Shown here: piece by piece, positions 40,562-49,008 of the stretch
How positions within the stretch are numbered: the first letter of the stretch is position 1
Layout: the number at the start of each line of letters is the position of its first letter
Origin: Candidatus Altimarinota bacterium
Lineage (GTDB): Bacteria; Patescibacteriota; Gracilibacteria; UBA1369; LOWO2-01-FULL-3
Direction of reading: 5' to 3'
Length of the DNA stretch: 59,461 bases
NCBI GenBank assembly: GCA_023231115.1
Contig: JALNWA010000006.1
Span: 1 to 59,461, forward strand
Position numbers and translations under genes: made by a program
Notes under the pieces: model-generated
What the model saw: the letters and a program-made list of their open reading frames with translations, nothing else
The model's database searches: none
Told to the model about the DNA's origin: nothing

Positions 40562-40590
40562 TTGACAATATAGGCTATATTAACTATTAT
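40562..40590 (+). promoter_or_regulatory. Promoter of the 845-aa methyltransferase-like gene
   Basis: Perfect TTGACA (40562-40567), 17 bp spacer, TATTAT (40585-40590). The divergent PAS/GAF gene begins only 6 bp away at 40556, so its own promoter must lie inside 40562-40616 and overlap this one. Confidence 0.65.
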
Positions 40591-40617
40591 TCTCCCCTAA
40601 TTTTTAATAGTGTCAAG

Positions 40618-43155
40618 ATGATTCCCGAAGTGGAAGAAGATTCTGTGGGTGAAGGGCCAGATGGGGGCAGAGAGAAGCCTTTAAATGAAGATTCTCCTGA
40701 AGTTGACTTGGGGGATGGGGGGTTTGGTGTTCCTGAAATAGGAATGGATGACGAAGTTGGTGAAATCGGTTGTGGCATTCAAACTGAGGTCGAAGTGGCT
40801 CAGGATCTTTTTGAGGTTGTGCCTTTTGATCCGGATGCTTTGGCGAGAGAGTTTTTGAATGACGTGCGTGGCATGGAAGCAGGACATGGGCCTTTGAATG
40901 TTGATAAATCGTTGGTTGTAGAACGAGAAGAAAGATTTAGGGCGTTTTTTTCTATAGGTCCGCAAAACAGACTTGGTGCAAAAAAAAGTTTTGAGATTTA
41001 TGAGAAGCCTTTGTCCTTTTTTGAACGCATTTCTCCCAAAGTTTCGGAAGAGTTGTCTAGATTGATTTCTGAAAACTTCAGTGTGGCGGCCATCGAGGAG
41101 GTTTTGGGTCCTAAACTTTCGGAAGATTTGAAGAATCTTGGTCATGATGGAAAAGAGGCTCGAAGACAAATGGTTCGTGATTATATTATTACTTATAGAG
41201 ATGAGAAGGCGAACCCTTTAACTTTTACCAGAGTTCCGGCATATGGAAGCTCGGAAACAGGTTTTGACATAGAGACTATTTTAAAATGTCCTGTGAGTTT
41301 GAATTTAAATGAGGCCGCTTTGCGTGAAATGTTTGGAAATGACCCGAAAGAATGGGTTAAAAAATGTTTGGGGTTTCAGCTTACCTCTGCGGTTATGGCC
41401 GGTAGCGTTTTGAGGGATACCCGTGCTGAGGAAGGCGAAAGAAAAAATGAAGGGACAAGTCTTTCTGTGAGATATCATGCGGCTTATATTATGGCGCAAT
41501 TGTCTACATATCTTGAGGCACTTATTTATAAAGAAACTGGATTATCTCCCGCTGTTTCCGCTATTGAGGAATATGCCGGTGGCGAAGGTTCCGACAAAAA
41601 GAAAAAGGATTTGGCTAAACAGTACATTTATTCCATGCTTACTCTTTTGATTTCCGATTATTCAAAACTGGAGACTCCCGGTGCTCGATGTGAAATCGCT
41701 CAAGAAGAATTTATTACTGCTGGTCTGTTGGAGTTGGCAAAGAAATATGGAATTGTTCGTTCTGATTTTGGGTTTGATCCAAAGGTATCTTATCATAGAG
41801 AATTGGTTGGTTCTGGCATTGGGACTGAAGATCAAGTTCATTGGCAACAGGTTTTTGACGACCTTTTGTTGATGAGGCAAATTCAATATTACCAAAGAGT
41901 TCATTTGTTTAGTAAATCAAAACACAAGGAGGGAAGGCCTTCGATTTTGGATGAAATTTTGGCTGTGGTGAATGATAAAATACAAAAAGGGCAGACTTGT
42001 AAAAATGGCGGAGTGCATGTTTCCATGGCTTCTTTGGGAAACGGAAATTCATTGTTGGAGAGATGGCTTTTGCAGAAGGGGGTCGTTTCAAAGATTGTTG
42101 GAGTTGATGTTTCAGATATGGCTGGAACCGGAGATAGAACAGAGACAAATTTGATTGATAATGGAGAAAGAGGCATGGCAATGGGAAAGTTCATTGTTGT
42201 AGATGTTAATAAAATTGATGATAAAACGCCTGAAGGACGAAAGAAGTTGGAGGATAAGGTTTTTGGTCATTTTCCTCGAGGAGTTGATTTGTTTACTTCT
42301 TTCGACTCTTTGCATGAAACTCCGGATCCGAAGCGTTATTTGAGAAGGGCTTTGTGTCTGGTTTGTCCCGGAGGCAGAGTTTACGTCATTGATCCAACTA
42401 GATCTGATGCTTTGGATATGGACAGAATGACGGAAAGATTCATTCAGCCATATGATTCTTCTGCTTATCCGCATTCGATGACTTCGATAGAAAGCCTTTT
42501 TGAAGTTGTTGGGCTTTTCAGCTTGAGGGGAGCGACGGTCCAACATTTCGGAGTTACTCCTCCAATATATGCCGGATACAACGATTCTTTGAGTAGAGCG
42601 GTTTATTCTTTAAAGAATCCTGAGAGCGAAAATGATGTTCTTCATGCTTTACCTGAAGAGGATGTTGAATGGGAAAAAGAGATTGAAAACGATAATGATA
42701 TTTTTTCTGTTTGGCCTCTTAGTGTTGTTTCAGAGGAGTCTAGACACAAAGTTCTTGAGGTTATTACTGGCCGAGTTGGAGGACAGATTGTCGATATTAA
42801 AATTAAGGATGAAAAAAGTGGTGAAGATAGAAAAATAAAAATGTCTGAAGTTAAACACATTGTTTTGAAATGGCTTATCCCTGAGGCTGAAGTGAAAGAT
42901 AAGTTTTCTGGGAGGACATGGAATGAAATGGAAGAAGATTCTGTTGCTGATGCCGTTTCTGAAAGCGCACCTTACAGTAAATCTATAGTAAAGGCATATG
43001 TTGATAATTTTGGTCCAGATTCCGATTTTGCAAAATTTAATCACTATGCCGGGGAGGCTAGGGCTCTAATAAAAGCTCTGATTTCTATTGTTGGAGTTGA
43101 AGTTGCTGATGGAGTTCGAAAAACTTCTAAGGGATGGAGCAATTATAGATTCTAA
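40618..43155 (+). CDS. Large protein with a methyltransferase-like core (845 aa)
   Basis: The N-terminal 60 residues are acidic and disordered (EVEEDSVGEGPDGGREKPLN). A helical region of about 400 residues follows with no recognised domain. Around residues 465-640 is a class I methyltransferase-like fold. Motif I is MASLGNGNSLLERWL, followed by KIVGVDVSDM, LFTSFDSLHETPDPKRYLRR and VCPGGRVYVIDPTRSDALDM. The last 150 residues are unrecognised. Motif I (S-L-G-N-G-N-S) differs from the usual E/D-x-G-x-G-x-G, so catalysis is uncertain. A strong promoter drives it. Confidence 0.75.
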   Translation: MIPEVEEDSVGEGPDGGREKPLNEDSPEVDLGDGGFGVPEIGMDDEVGEIGCGIQTEVEVAQDLFEVVPFDPDALAREFLNDVRGMEAGHGPLNVDKSLVVEREERFRAFFSIGPQNRLGAKKSFEIYEKPLSFFERISPKVSEELSRLISENFSVAAIEEVLGPKLSEDLKNLGHDGKEARRQMVRDYIITYRDEKANPLTFTRVPAYGSSETGFDIETILKCPVSLNLNEAALREMFGNDPKEWVKKCLGFQLTSAVMAGSVLRDTRAEEGERKNEGTSLSVRYHAAYIMAQLSTYLEALIYKETGLSPAVSAIEEYAGGEGSDKKKKDLAKQYIYSMLTLLISDYSKLETPGARCEIAQEEFITAGLLELAKKYGIVRSDFGFDPKVSYHRELVGSGIGTEDQVHWQQVFDDLLLMRQIQYYQRVHLFSKSKHKEGRPSILDEILAVVNDKIQKGQTCKNGGVHVSMASLGNGNSLLERWLLQKGVVSKIVGVDVSDMAGTGDRTETNLIDNGERGMAMGKFIVVDVNKIDDKTPEGRKKLEDKVFGHFPRGVDLFTSFDSLHETPDPKRYLRRALCLVCPGGRVYVIDPTRSDALDMDRMTERFIQPYDSSAYPHSMTSIESLFEVVGLFSLRGATVQHFGVTPPIYAGYNDSLSRAVYSLKNPESENDVLHALPEEDVEWEKEIENDNDIFSVWPLSVVSEESRHKVLEVITGRVGGQIVDIKIKDEKSGEDRKIKMSEVKHIVLKWLIPEAEVKDKFSGRTWNEMEEDSVADAVSESAPYSKSIVKAYVDNFGPDSDFAKFNHYAGEARALIKALISIVGVEVADGVRKTSKGWSNYRF

Positions 43156-43156
43156 A

Positions 43157-45580
43157 TTATTTTTTGCCTCGTATTTCTCCTCCGAGATTTTCTAATGCTG
43201 TGAAGATTTTTGATTGTGTTTGAGCCATTTCCGCGTCGGTGAGAGTTCTGTCTAAAGCTTGCAGTGTGACGCTGAAAGCGACAGCTTTTTTATCCTGTGC
43301 TATCTTTTCTCCTTCGTAAATGTCGAAAAGTTTTACGTCGTTTATTAAATCTTTTTCTGTGTTTTTGATTGCAGATTCAAGCGTCGCGACTTCGACGTTT
43401 TTGTCTACGGCTACGGAAATGTCAAAAGTGATACTTGGGAATTTTGGCAGGTGTTTATATGAATTTTTTGTTTCTTCAAGTTTCAAAGCTTCGGTGAAAT
43501 TGATTTCGAAAAACGCTATCGAGTATTTATCGAGGTCATAATTTTTTTGGACTGTCGGATGAAGCATGAAGCATGTTGCGAGCGATTTTCCGCTGTGGTC
43601 AATGAATGTCAGTGATTTTGCCGGATGTGCGTATGGTGTGTTTTTTGCTCCTTTTGCAGGTGCAACATGTGATAAATTAAATTTTTGAATAAAGGCTTCT
43701 ATGCATCCTTTTGCCTCGTAAAATATTTTATCTGATTTTCCTTTTATCAAAATTGCTCCGCAAATTTTCTTTTCTTCTAGTGGAAAAAATTCGCCAATTT
43801 CTAGGTATGTATGACCGATTTCATAAATTTTTATTTCACTGAAATTTTTCACATTTTCTTGTAAATTTTTCAGAATATTTGGCGCAAGAGAAGTAACCAT
43901 GTGTGTTTGTTCTTCTGATAAATAATTCTGAAGTTTCAAATGGTGCGATTCTGCGAGAAGTGATTTTTTGATGTCTGTAAGCCCATAAAATGAATAGTTG
44001 TAAACTTCATCAAAACCAAGTCCGTAAGAAAAAAGTTCGCGTGCGCGATGTTTTTTTGTGCGTTCGGTGTTTTCTAAAGGAAGTTTTGTTGGAAGATTTG
44101 GAAGAATTGGGGCGATATTGTCGTAGCCGTAAATTCTCGCTATTTCTTCAATCAAATCGTCTTCTATTAAAATGTCTTTTGTTGCGCGGAAAGTTGGGAC
44201 TTCCACGATGAATGTTTTTATTTTTCTGCCTTTTTCTGTGACTTTAAATTCCAAACTCTCAAGAATTTTTTTCATTTCTTGTGCGCTTATCTCTGCGCCT
44301 ATTTTTGACTTTGCTTTTTCTAAATCCAATGTGATTTTTAGCGGTTTTTTGTTGAATTTTTGTATGTCTGTGATTGCTCCTGCAATTTGCGCTTCAGGAC
44401 AAATTTGCAAAATTAATTGTGCGGCGCGTTTTATCGCAGTTTCAGCCAACAAAGGGTCTAAGCCTTTTTCAAATCTTTGTACCGAGTCAGTGCGAATGCC
44501 AAGTTTTGTTGAAGTTCTGCGGACAGAAGAAGAATTGAAATTTGCAGATTCTAAAATAATTGAAGTTGTATTTTCGTTGATTCCGCTATGTTCTCCTCCT
44601 ATGATTCCCGCTACTGCAACAGGTTTTTCGTGATCCGCTATTACCAACATTGTTTCGTCGAGATTGTATTCTTTGGAGTCGAGTGTTTTTATTTTTTCAT
44701 TTTTCTTTGCTGGTCTTACGATTATTCCGTCTTTGATTAATGCCTTGTCGAAGGCGTGCAAAGGTTGTCCGAGTTCCATCATTACGTAATTTGTGATGTC
44801 GACAATATTATTGTGAATTCCATGGCCCGTGGCTTTTAGTCTTCGTGTAAGCCAATCCGGAGACTTCTCTACTTTTATATTATTAAAAATTAATCCGCAA
44901 TATCGTGGACAAAGTGTTTTATCTTTTACTTTTACATCGATGCTTTCTCCTGTTTCCGGAATTTTCACGTCGACTTTTAATGGCTTGAATTTGCTGTTTG
45001 TGATGGCTGAAATTTCGCGTGCAATACCAATGTGTCCCCAAAGATCTGGCCTGTGTGTAAGTGATTTATTATCGAATTCAAAAATGATGTCGTCCTTTTT
45101 TAGAACATCTTTTATCTCAGCCCCGACTTCCGGTTTTAGCGCTGATAGATCAAGAATATCGTGAGGGCCTTCGTCTGGATTATTTAATCCGAGTTCAACG
45201 CTTGCACAAATCATTCCATAACTTTCAACTCCGCGAATTTCCGCTTTTTCCATTACGACAGGTTCGCCTTCTCCGTGCCATTTCACTTTTGCGCCCAAGC
45301 AAGCGACTGCGACATACATTCCTTCTTTTATGTTTTGTCCTCCGCAAACAATTTGCAAAGTTTCTTTTCCGATTGAAGTTTTCGTTATTTTTAATCTATC
45401 GGCGTTTGGATGTGACACAATTTCGACAATTTGTCCGACAACGATGCCTTTTAGGCTTTCCCCTTCGTCAATTACGTTGTCAACTTCTGCAGTTTTGAGA
45501 GTTAGTAGCTCACCAAGTTCGTTGCCCTGCAGAGCAGGGGTTTCTACGAAGTCCTTAAGCCAATTTAGGGATACGAACAT
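43157..45580 (-). CDS. pheT: Phenylalanyl-tRNA synthetase beta subunit
   Basis: This 807-residue protein has the full bacterial PheT layout. An N-terminal tRNA-binding OB domain comes first (VVGQIVEIVSHPNADRLKIT). The B3/B4 editing region follows (CPRYCGLIFNNIKVEKSPDW, YVMMELGQPLHAFDKALIKD, GIIGGEHSGINENTTSIILE). Next is the B5 domain (DDLIEEIARIYGYDNIAPIL). The C-terminal FDX-ACB anticodon-binding domain is around FPSITFDISVAVDKNVEVAT. It follows pheS with a 1 bp gap and ends 1 bp from the convergent gene at 40618-43155. Confidence 0.97.
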   Translation of the reverse strand: MFVSLNWLKDFVETPALQGNELGELLTLKTAEVDNVIDEGESLKGIVVGQIVEIVSHPNADRLKITKTSIGKETLQIVCGGQNIKEGMYVAVACLGAKVKWHGEGEPVVMEKAEIRGVESYGMICASVELGLNNPDEGPHDILDLSALKPEVGAEIKDVLKKDDIIFEFDNKSLTHRPDLWGHIGIAREISAITNSKFKPLKVDVKIPETGESIDVKVKDKTLCPRYCGLIFNNIKVEKSPDWLTRRLKATGHGIHNNIVDITNYVMMELGQPLHAFDKALIKDGIIVRPAKKNEKIKTLDSKEYNLDETMLVIADHEKPVAVAGIIGGEHSGINENTTSIILESANFNSSSVRRTSTKLGIRTDSVQRFEKGLDPLLAETAIKRAAQLILQICPEAQIAGAITDIQKFNKKPLKITLDLEKAKSKIGAEISAQEMKKILESLEFKVTEKGRKIKTFIVEVPTFRATKDILIEDDLIEEIARIYGYDNIAPILPNLPTKLPLENTERTKKHRARELFSYGLGFDEVYNYSFYGLTDIKKSLLAESHHLKLQNYLSEEQTHMVTSLAPNILKNLQENVKNFSEIKIYEIGHTYLEIGEFFPLEEKKICGAILIKGKSDKIFYEAKGCIEAFIQKFNLSHVAPAKGAKNTPYAHPAKSLTFIDHSGKSLATCFMLHPTVQKNYDLDKYSIAFFEINFTEALKLEETKNSYKHLPKFPSITFDISVAVDKNVEVATLESAIKNTEKDLINDVKLFDIYEGEKIAQDKKAVAFSVTLQALDRTLTDAEMAQTQSKIFTALENLGGEIRGKK

Positions 45581-45581
45581 T

Positions 45582-46622
45582 TTAAAATTGTTTATTAAAT
45601 CTTAAGTCGCCGTTTGTGAGTAAACGAATATCATCGATGCCGTAACGCATCATTACGAGGCGTGTAAGCCCAAAACCGAATGCCCAACCTTGGTATTCTT
45701 TTGAATTTATTCCGCCGGCTTTTAGAACATTTTCGTGGACCATTCCTGCGCCCATGAATTCCATCCAGCCTGAGTGTTTGCAAACTCGGCATCCTTTTCC
45801 TTCGCATAATAGACACGAAAAATCGACTTCGAGGCCCGGTTCAACGAATGGAAAATATCCCGGTCGAAATCTTACTTTTACAGGTTTTCCAAAAAGTCTT
45901 GTTAAAAATTCCGCCAAAACTCCTTTCAAATGTGCGAGTGAAATATTTTTGTCTATTAATAGTCCTTCAACTTGGTAAAACATGCTATCGTGGCTTGCGT
46001 CTGTCGCTTCGAAACGGAAAACTCTTCCCGGAACAATAAGCCTTAGAGGTGCTCCGTATTTTTCCATCATACGAATTTGGACAGGCGATGTTTGTGTGCG
46101 AAGAACCATTCTTCCGTGTTTTTCGTCGTTTTTTTCTTGAATGAAAAACGTGTCTTGCATGTCTCTTGCAGGATGATCTTTTGGGATATTTAATCCTTCA
46201 AAATTGTAATATTCGGATTCGATTTCAGGGCCGTCCGCAACGGTAAATCCCATTTGTGAAAATATTTTTTCAACTTCTTCTTGCAATTGAGAAAGTGCGT
46301 GAATGTGGCCGAGAGGCCTTGCAGATCCCGGAATTGTCGTGTCAAAAAATTCTTTTGAAAGTTCTTTTGCGAGCGCTTCTTCTTCAAATGTTTTTATTTT
46401 TTTTGCGAAAGCTTCTTCAAGTGTGTTTTTCGTTGAATTGCAAAGAGGTCCGATTACTCTTTTCTCTTCGTCAGAAAGATCTTTCATGCCTCGAAGTATC
46501 ATAGTGAGATGGCCGTTTCTGCCCATATACTGCACTTCTATTTCTTTTGTGCGCTCCAAAGTGTCCGCTTTTTCAAGCGACTCTAAAGCTTCTTTTTCTA
46601 ATTTTTTTAAAATTTCCTGCAT
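45582..46622 (-). CDS. pheS: Phenylalanyl-tRNA synthetase alpha subunit
   Basis: The catalytic class II subunit, 346 residues. After an N-terminal coiled coil come GMKDLSDEEKRVIGPLCN and GHIHALSQLQEEVEKIF. Motif 2 is MVLRTQTSPVQIRMME with PGRVFRFEATDASHDSMFYQ. Motif 3 is GWAFGFGLTRLVMMRYGIDD with DIRLLTNGDLRF at the end. A four-cysteine insert (CLLCEGKGCRVCKHSGW) near residue 270 is typical of one PheS subgroup. Co-transcribed with pheT (1 bp gap). pheS starts 28 bp after the dinD stop on the same strand. Confidence 0.97.
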   Translation of the reverse strand: MQEILKKLEKEALESLEKADTLERTKEIEVQYMGRNGHLTMILRGMKDLSDEEKRVIGPLCNSTKNTLEEAFAKKIKTFEEEALAKELSKEFFDTTIPGSARPLGHIHALSQLQEEVEKIFSQMGFTVADGPEIESEYYNFEGLNIPKDHPARDMQDTFFIQEKNDEKHGRMVLRTQTSPVQIRMMEKYGAPLRLIVPGRVFRFEATDASHDSMFYQVEGLLIDKNISLAHLKGVLAEFLTRLFGKPVKVRFRPGYFPFVEPGLEVDFSCLLCEGKGCRVCKHSGWMEFMGAGMVHENVLKAGGINSKEYQGWAFGFGLTRLVMMRYGIDDIRLLTNGDLRFNKQF

Positions 46623-46650
46623 GAATGTTTTTCAAATTTACGAAGGTAAT

Positions 46651-47496
46651 TTAGTCGTTTTGAAAAGATTTGGCAAGAATATGGTCGGCTTTGCCAATTC
46701 TTTTTTCGAGTTGTTTTATGTTTTCCTCTGGTTTTAAATTCTCAGGCAAAGTTCCACCAATATCTTTGATGGTTTGGCGTATTTTTCCTCCTACTTTAAA
46801 ATGTGTTTGTGTCGCTATATTTTCTCCAATCTTTTCATTTTTATCCATCCGTTGATTTAGTTGTTCATCTGTTTGTGTAATTCGGAAAAGATTTGCGGCC
46901 AATTCTGTTGCTCCGGCTCTATCAAGCAATTTATCCTTTCCCAATCTTTTTTTCTTTTGAATCTCTTTTAAAGGTATTCCGTAAAGTCCGCGATATCCTG
47001 CGTCATTGAATGTGCCAAACCTTGTTACTCCTGATTTTTTGGCTGTTTCTGCAAGTTTTTTGTTTTGATCTGTCACCTCTCCTCTAATCATCAGTCTCTT
47101 TTTGTCTTCAGATGAATTTTCATATAATTCTTGTGTTCTTGTTTTTAGAGCAAAATATGTTTGAGCTAGTGCGATAGGTTCTTTTGTTGGGTCTCCATTT
47201 TGGGCAATAAGATAACAAGCATACCTAGAAAGCTTATAGTCAAGTATTGATTTATTGGCTCCCTTGCCAGCTTGGATCATCTTGCCGATGTCGGTAAAGT
47301 GATCGTTAATGTTTTGTTTGCTTAATACGCAAGCTGATTTTGCTTTTTCGATAACATTTTCAAAATTACTCCATTTTCCATATTTGAGAATTATCATCAA
47401 CTCCCTGGCTTCCCAGTATTCAACTCCATCTTTATCGATTTTTTTTATACCTTCAAAATCTTTATGTGGCCCCGGCAATGATAAACCTTGTCTCAT
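46651..47496 (-). CDS. dinD: DNA-damage-inducible protein D-like
   Basis: The 281 residues match the DinD family along their length: FEGIKKIDKDGVEYWEAREL, KWSNFENVIEKAKSAC, LSRYACYLIAQNGDPTKEPI, ALAQTYFALKTRTQELYE, SGVTRFGTFNDAGYRGLYG, and GATELAANLFRITQTDEQL. In E. coli DinD is SOS-induced and inhibits RecA filaments; it contains a Bro-N-like fold also common on phages and mobile elements. Start set at ATG 47496, with a promoter at 47522-47550. It lies beside a truncated tRNA, which supports acquisition by transfer. No LexA box was seen. Confidence 0.92.
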   Translation of the reverse strand: MRQGLSLPGPHKDFEGIKKIDKDGVEYWEARELMIILKYGKWSNFENVIEKAKSACVLSKQNINDHFTDIGKMIQAGKGANKSILDYKLSRYACYLIAQNGDPTKEPIALAQTYFALKTRTQELYENSSEDKKRLMIRGEVTDQNKKLAETAKKSGVTRFGTFNDAGYRGLYGIPLKEIQKKKRLGKDKLLDRAGATELAANLFRITQTDEQLNQRMDKNEKIGENIATQTHFKVGGKIRQTIKDIGGTLPENLKPEENIKQLEKRIGKADHILAKSFQND

Positions 47497-47521
47497 ATTT
47501 ATTTTATTAACTGTAGCTTGG

Positions 47522-47550
47522 ATTTTTACAAGAAAGGTGAATTTAGTCAA
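47522..47550 (-). promoter_or_regulatory. Promoter of dinD
   Basis: Minus strand: TTGACT (47545-47550), 17 bp spacer, AAAAAT (47522-47527). The -10 is weak. No obvious LexA operator overlaps it. Confidence 0.4.
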
Positions 47551-47552
47551 TT

Positions 47553-47587
47553 AAAATGTGTTGTTGTTTCTTCAACGACACTTTTTA
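47553..47587. terminator. Hairpin with T-runs on both strands
   Basis: Stem GTGTTGTTG (about 47558-47566) / CAACGACAC (about 47573-47581) with one G-U pair and a 6-nt loop, flanked by AAAA and TTTTT. It lies between the tRNA fragment and dinD and could terminate transcription in either direction. Confidence 0.5.
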
Positions 47588-47634
47588 ATGAGATTTGCTT
47601 GATGAAAGCACGTGTTTTTATTACTATGTCAGTA

Positions 47635-47673
47635 GGGTGACAACCAGAGATTTTACCATTAAACTACGGCCCC
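47635..47673 (-). pseudogene. 5' half of tRNA-Asp(GUC), cut in the anticodon arm
   Basis: Read on the minus strand from 47673, acceptor strand GGGGCCG, D-arm TAGTTTAATGGTAAAATC, anticodon stem TCTGG and loop TTGTCAC (anticodon GTC) fit tRNA-Asp. After two more bases the sequence leaves the tRNA pattern (TACTGACATAG instead of AGA). No T-arm or CGGCCCC acceptor partner is found within several hundred bases. It cannot form a mature tRNA. It could be the remnant of an integration or a recombination event. Confidence 0.65.
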
Positions 47674-47772
47674 ATGCTTCACCAGGCTGGCGGTTTGATG
47701 GTGGAGGATTTTGTACCATTTCTAAAATAAAAGGTAACTTGTGCGATGAAAAGTGTTGGTGTTGTTGGCAAC

Positions 47773-47792
47773 AAAAAGCCCCGAGGCTTTTT
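47773..47792. terminator. Bidirectional intrinsic terminator after the lipoprotein gene
   Basis: Perfect 8-bp stem AAAAAGCC / GGCTTTTT with a CCGA loop, 6 bp beyond the stop of the minus-strand gene at 47799. The U-run is available on both strands. Confidence 0.75.
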
Positions 47793-47798
47793 GAAAAT

Positions 47799-48431
47799 TT
47801 ACTTCAATTTTTCTATCTGATCGCTAAATTTTTTATGTAAATCATCTATCAAGACGATTGCTTCATCACGTGGTTTTTCTTCGCATGATCTGTCTTCCCA
47901 GTTTTCTCCTATCCCTTGGCAAAGCGTTGCTGGAGAGGTTGGAGAGCATGGCACTTGTAGAGATGACCATATTGCGTCTGGTGAAGGTGATGTGCTTTCA
48001 CATGACGTTGATGGATATGTGTCTACGTTTAGTTCTTTGCATGTTTTTGGATCAATTTGTGGATTACTTTCTGTCCTTATTACAACACCTTTTATTCCGA
48101 CTTTTGGGGTTTTGTTGCATGTATTTATGAACATGGAATTGTCTGTTCCTATCATTATTTGAGAGACCGAATCTTCCGCATCGGCCATAAATGTGTCTTT
48201 CCACCCTGCTCCTATGAAATCACAATTTTCGTCTGACGGAAGACATGCTTCAGGATTTGAGTTGTGTGTTGTTGGACCCTTTATCAAGTTTTCCATTACT
48301 TGTCCTTGTGTGTTTATGGCAGTTTCTGAAATGGCCTGGAGGTCTTTGTCTTTTTCGACAGTAGCGATGTTTTCTGTTGTGCAGGCTGTTGATAACGCTA
48401 TTGCGGCTAATGTTGCGGATAATCTATTCAC
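47799..48431 (-). CDS. Predicted lipoprotein with cysteine-rich outer domain
   Basis: The start is placed at GTG 48431, where a short lipoprotein signal begins (MNRLSATLAAIALSTAC, lipobox L-S-T-A-C, lipidated at about Cys 17). This start follows the AT-rich leader TTTTTTAATTAAAACTCTA seen in other genes here. Upstream starts would run into the terminator of the HU gene. The mature part (about 190 residues) has eight or more cysteines (CLPSDENCDF, NTCNKTPK, CKELN, TSCEST, VPCSP, LCQGIG, SCEEK), so it is probably disulfide-rich. The family is unknown. Confidence 0.72.
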   Translation of the reverse strand: MNRLSATLAAIALSTACTTENIATVEKDKDLQAISETAINTQGQVMENLIKGPTTHNSNPEACLPSDENCDFIGAGWKDTFMADAEDSVSQIMIGTDNSMFINTCNKTPKVGIKGVVIRTESNPQIDPKTCKELNVDTYPSTSCESTSPSPDAIWSSLQVPCSPTSPATLCQGIGENWEDRSCEEKPRDEAIVLIDDLHKKFSDQIEKLK

Positions 48432-48458
48432 TAGAGTTTTAATTAAAAAATGGAGGGT

Positions 48459-48487
48459 ATCTTGCTCTTTTTTTGGCTTCTTGTCAA
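48459..48487 (-). promoter_or_regulatory. Promoter of the cysteine-rich lipoprotein
   Basis: Minus strand: TTGACA (48482-48487), 17 bp spacer, CAAGAT (48459-48464). It lies just after the HU-gene terminator and supports the GTG start at 48431. Confidence 0.45.
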
Positions 48488-48509
48488 CGCTTTGCCGCAT
48501 TTTTGTGTA

Positions 48510-48541
48510 CAAAAAAGCCCCGAGTCGCCCCGAGGCTTTTT
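48510..48541 (-). terminator. Intrinsic terminator of the HU gene
   Basis: On the minus strand, stem AGCCTCG / CGGGGCT with one G-U pair and an 8-nt loop is followed by a T6 run. It lies about 25 bp beyond the HU stop and resembles the terminator at 47773-47792 in sequence. Confidence 0.75.
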
Positions 48542-48565
48542 GAAAGTAAAACTTTCTAAAGATGA

Positions 48566-48841
48566 TTATCTAACAGCATCTTTAAGAGATTTTCCAGCTT
48601 TGAAAGCAGGAAGTTTCATTGCAGGGATTTTGATTTTCTCCCTTGGGTTTCTTGGGTTAACACCTGTGCGAGCAGCTCTCTTTGAAACACGGAATGTTCC
48701 AAATCCAGTTACTGTTACGTTTTCACCCTTTTTAAGGCTTTTTGTGATCATTCCTAGAACTGCGTCTAGAACTGCTCCTGCGGCCTTTTTTGTGACACCA
48801 GCTGATTCAGCTGCGCCAGCTACTAGATCCTGTTTTGTCAT
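48566..48841 (-). CDS. hup: HU-family DNA-binding protein
   Basis: This 91-residue nucleoid protein starts MTKQDLVAGAAESAGVTKKA. It has the dimer core AVLDAVLGMITKSLKKGENV, the signature GFGTFRVSKRAARTGVNPRN, the DNA-arm proline in RNPREKIKIPAMKLPAFKAG, and the final helix SLKDAVR. It bends and compacts DNA as a dimer; HU and IHF subunits cannot be separated confidently here, but a single gene suggests an HU homodimer. It is preceded by a consensus promoter and followed by a strong terminator, so it is monocistronic. Confidence 0.96.
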   Translation of the reverse strand: MTKQDLVAGAAESAGVTKKAAGAVLDAVLGMITKSLKKGENVTVTGFGTFRVSKRAARTGVNPRNPREKIKIPAMKLPAFKAGKSLKDAVR

Positions 48842-48897
48842 AGTAGGATTGGTTAAAAATAAATAATTAATTGAAAGTGCTTTTTAAGCCCGAGTGC

Positions 48898-48925
48898 ATT
48901 ATATGCGTGCGCTTAGCCAAATCAA
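48898..48925 (-). promoter_or_regulatory. Promoter of the HU gene
   Basis: Minus strand: TTGATT (48920-48925), 16 bp spacer, perfect TATAAT (48898-48903). The leader is about 50 nt. Confidence 0.65.
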
Positions 48926-49008
48926 GAGATTTGTTTTAATGGAATGGCTTTTTGCAGGGAAAAATGACATGTTTGTGTTCGAAAAGTGTTTGCTTTTGGC
49001 TTGTATGA

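Noticed and set aside
47553..47673. Intron-containing but functional tRNA-Asp
   Set aside because: No 3' exon with a T-arm or CGGCCCC acceptor strand was found on the minus strand down to pheS, and the sequence after the break shows no group I intron features.
47595..47840. Plus-strand reading frame across the tRNA fragment
   Set aside because: It is antisense to the tRNA-Asp fragment and crosses a terminator, and its residues are those typical of translated tRNA DNA.
48432..48512. Upstream extension of the cysteine-rich lipoprotein to 48512
   Set aside because: It would start inside the HU terminator and upstream of the gene's own promoter, and would bury the lipoprotein signal 27 residues inside the chain.
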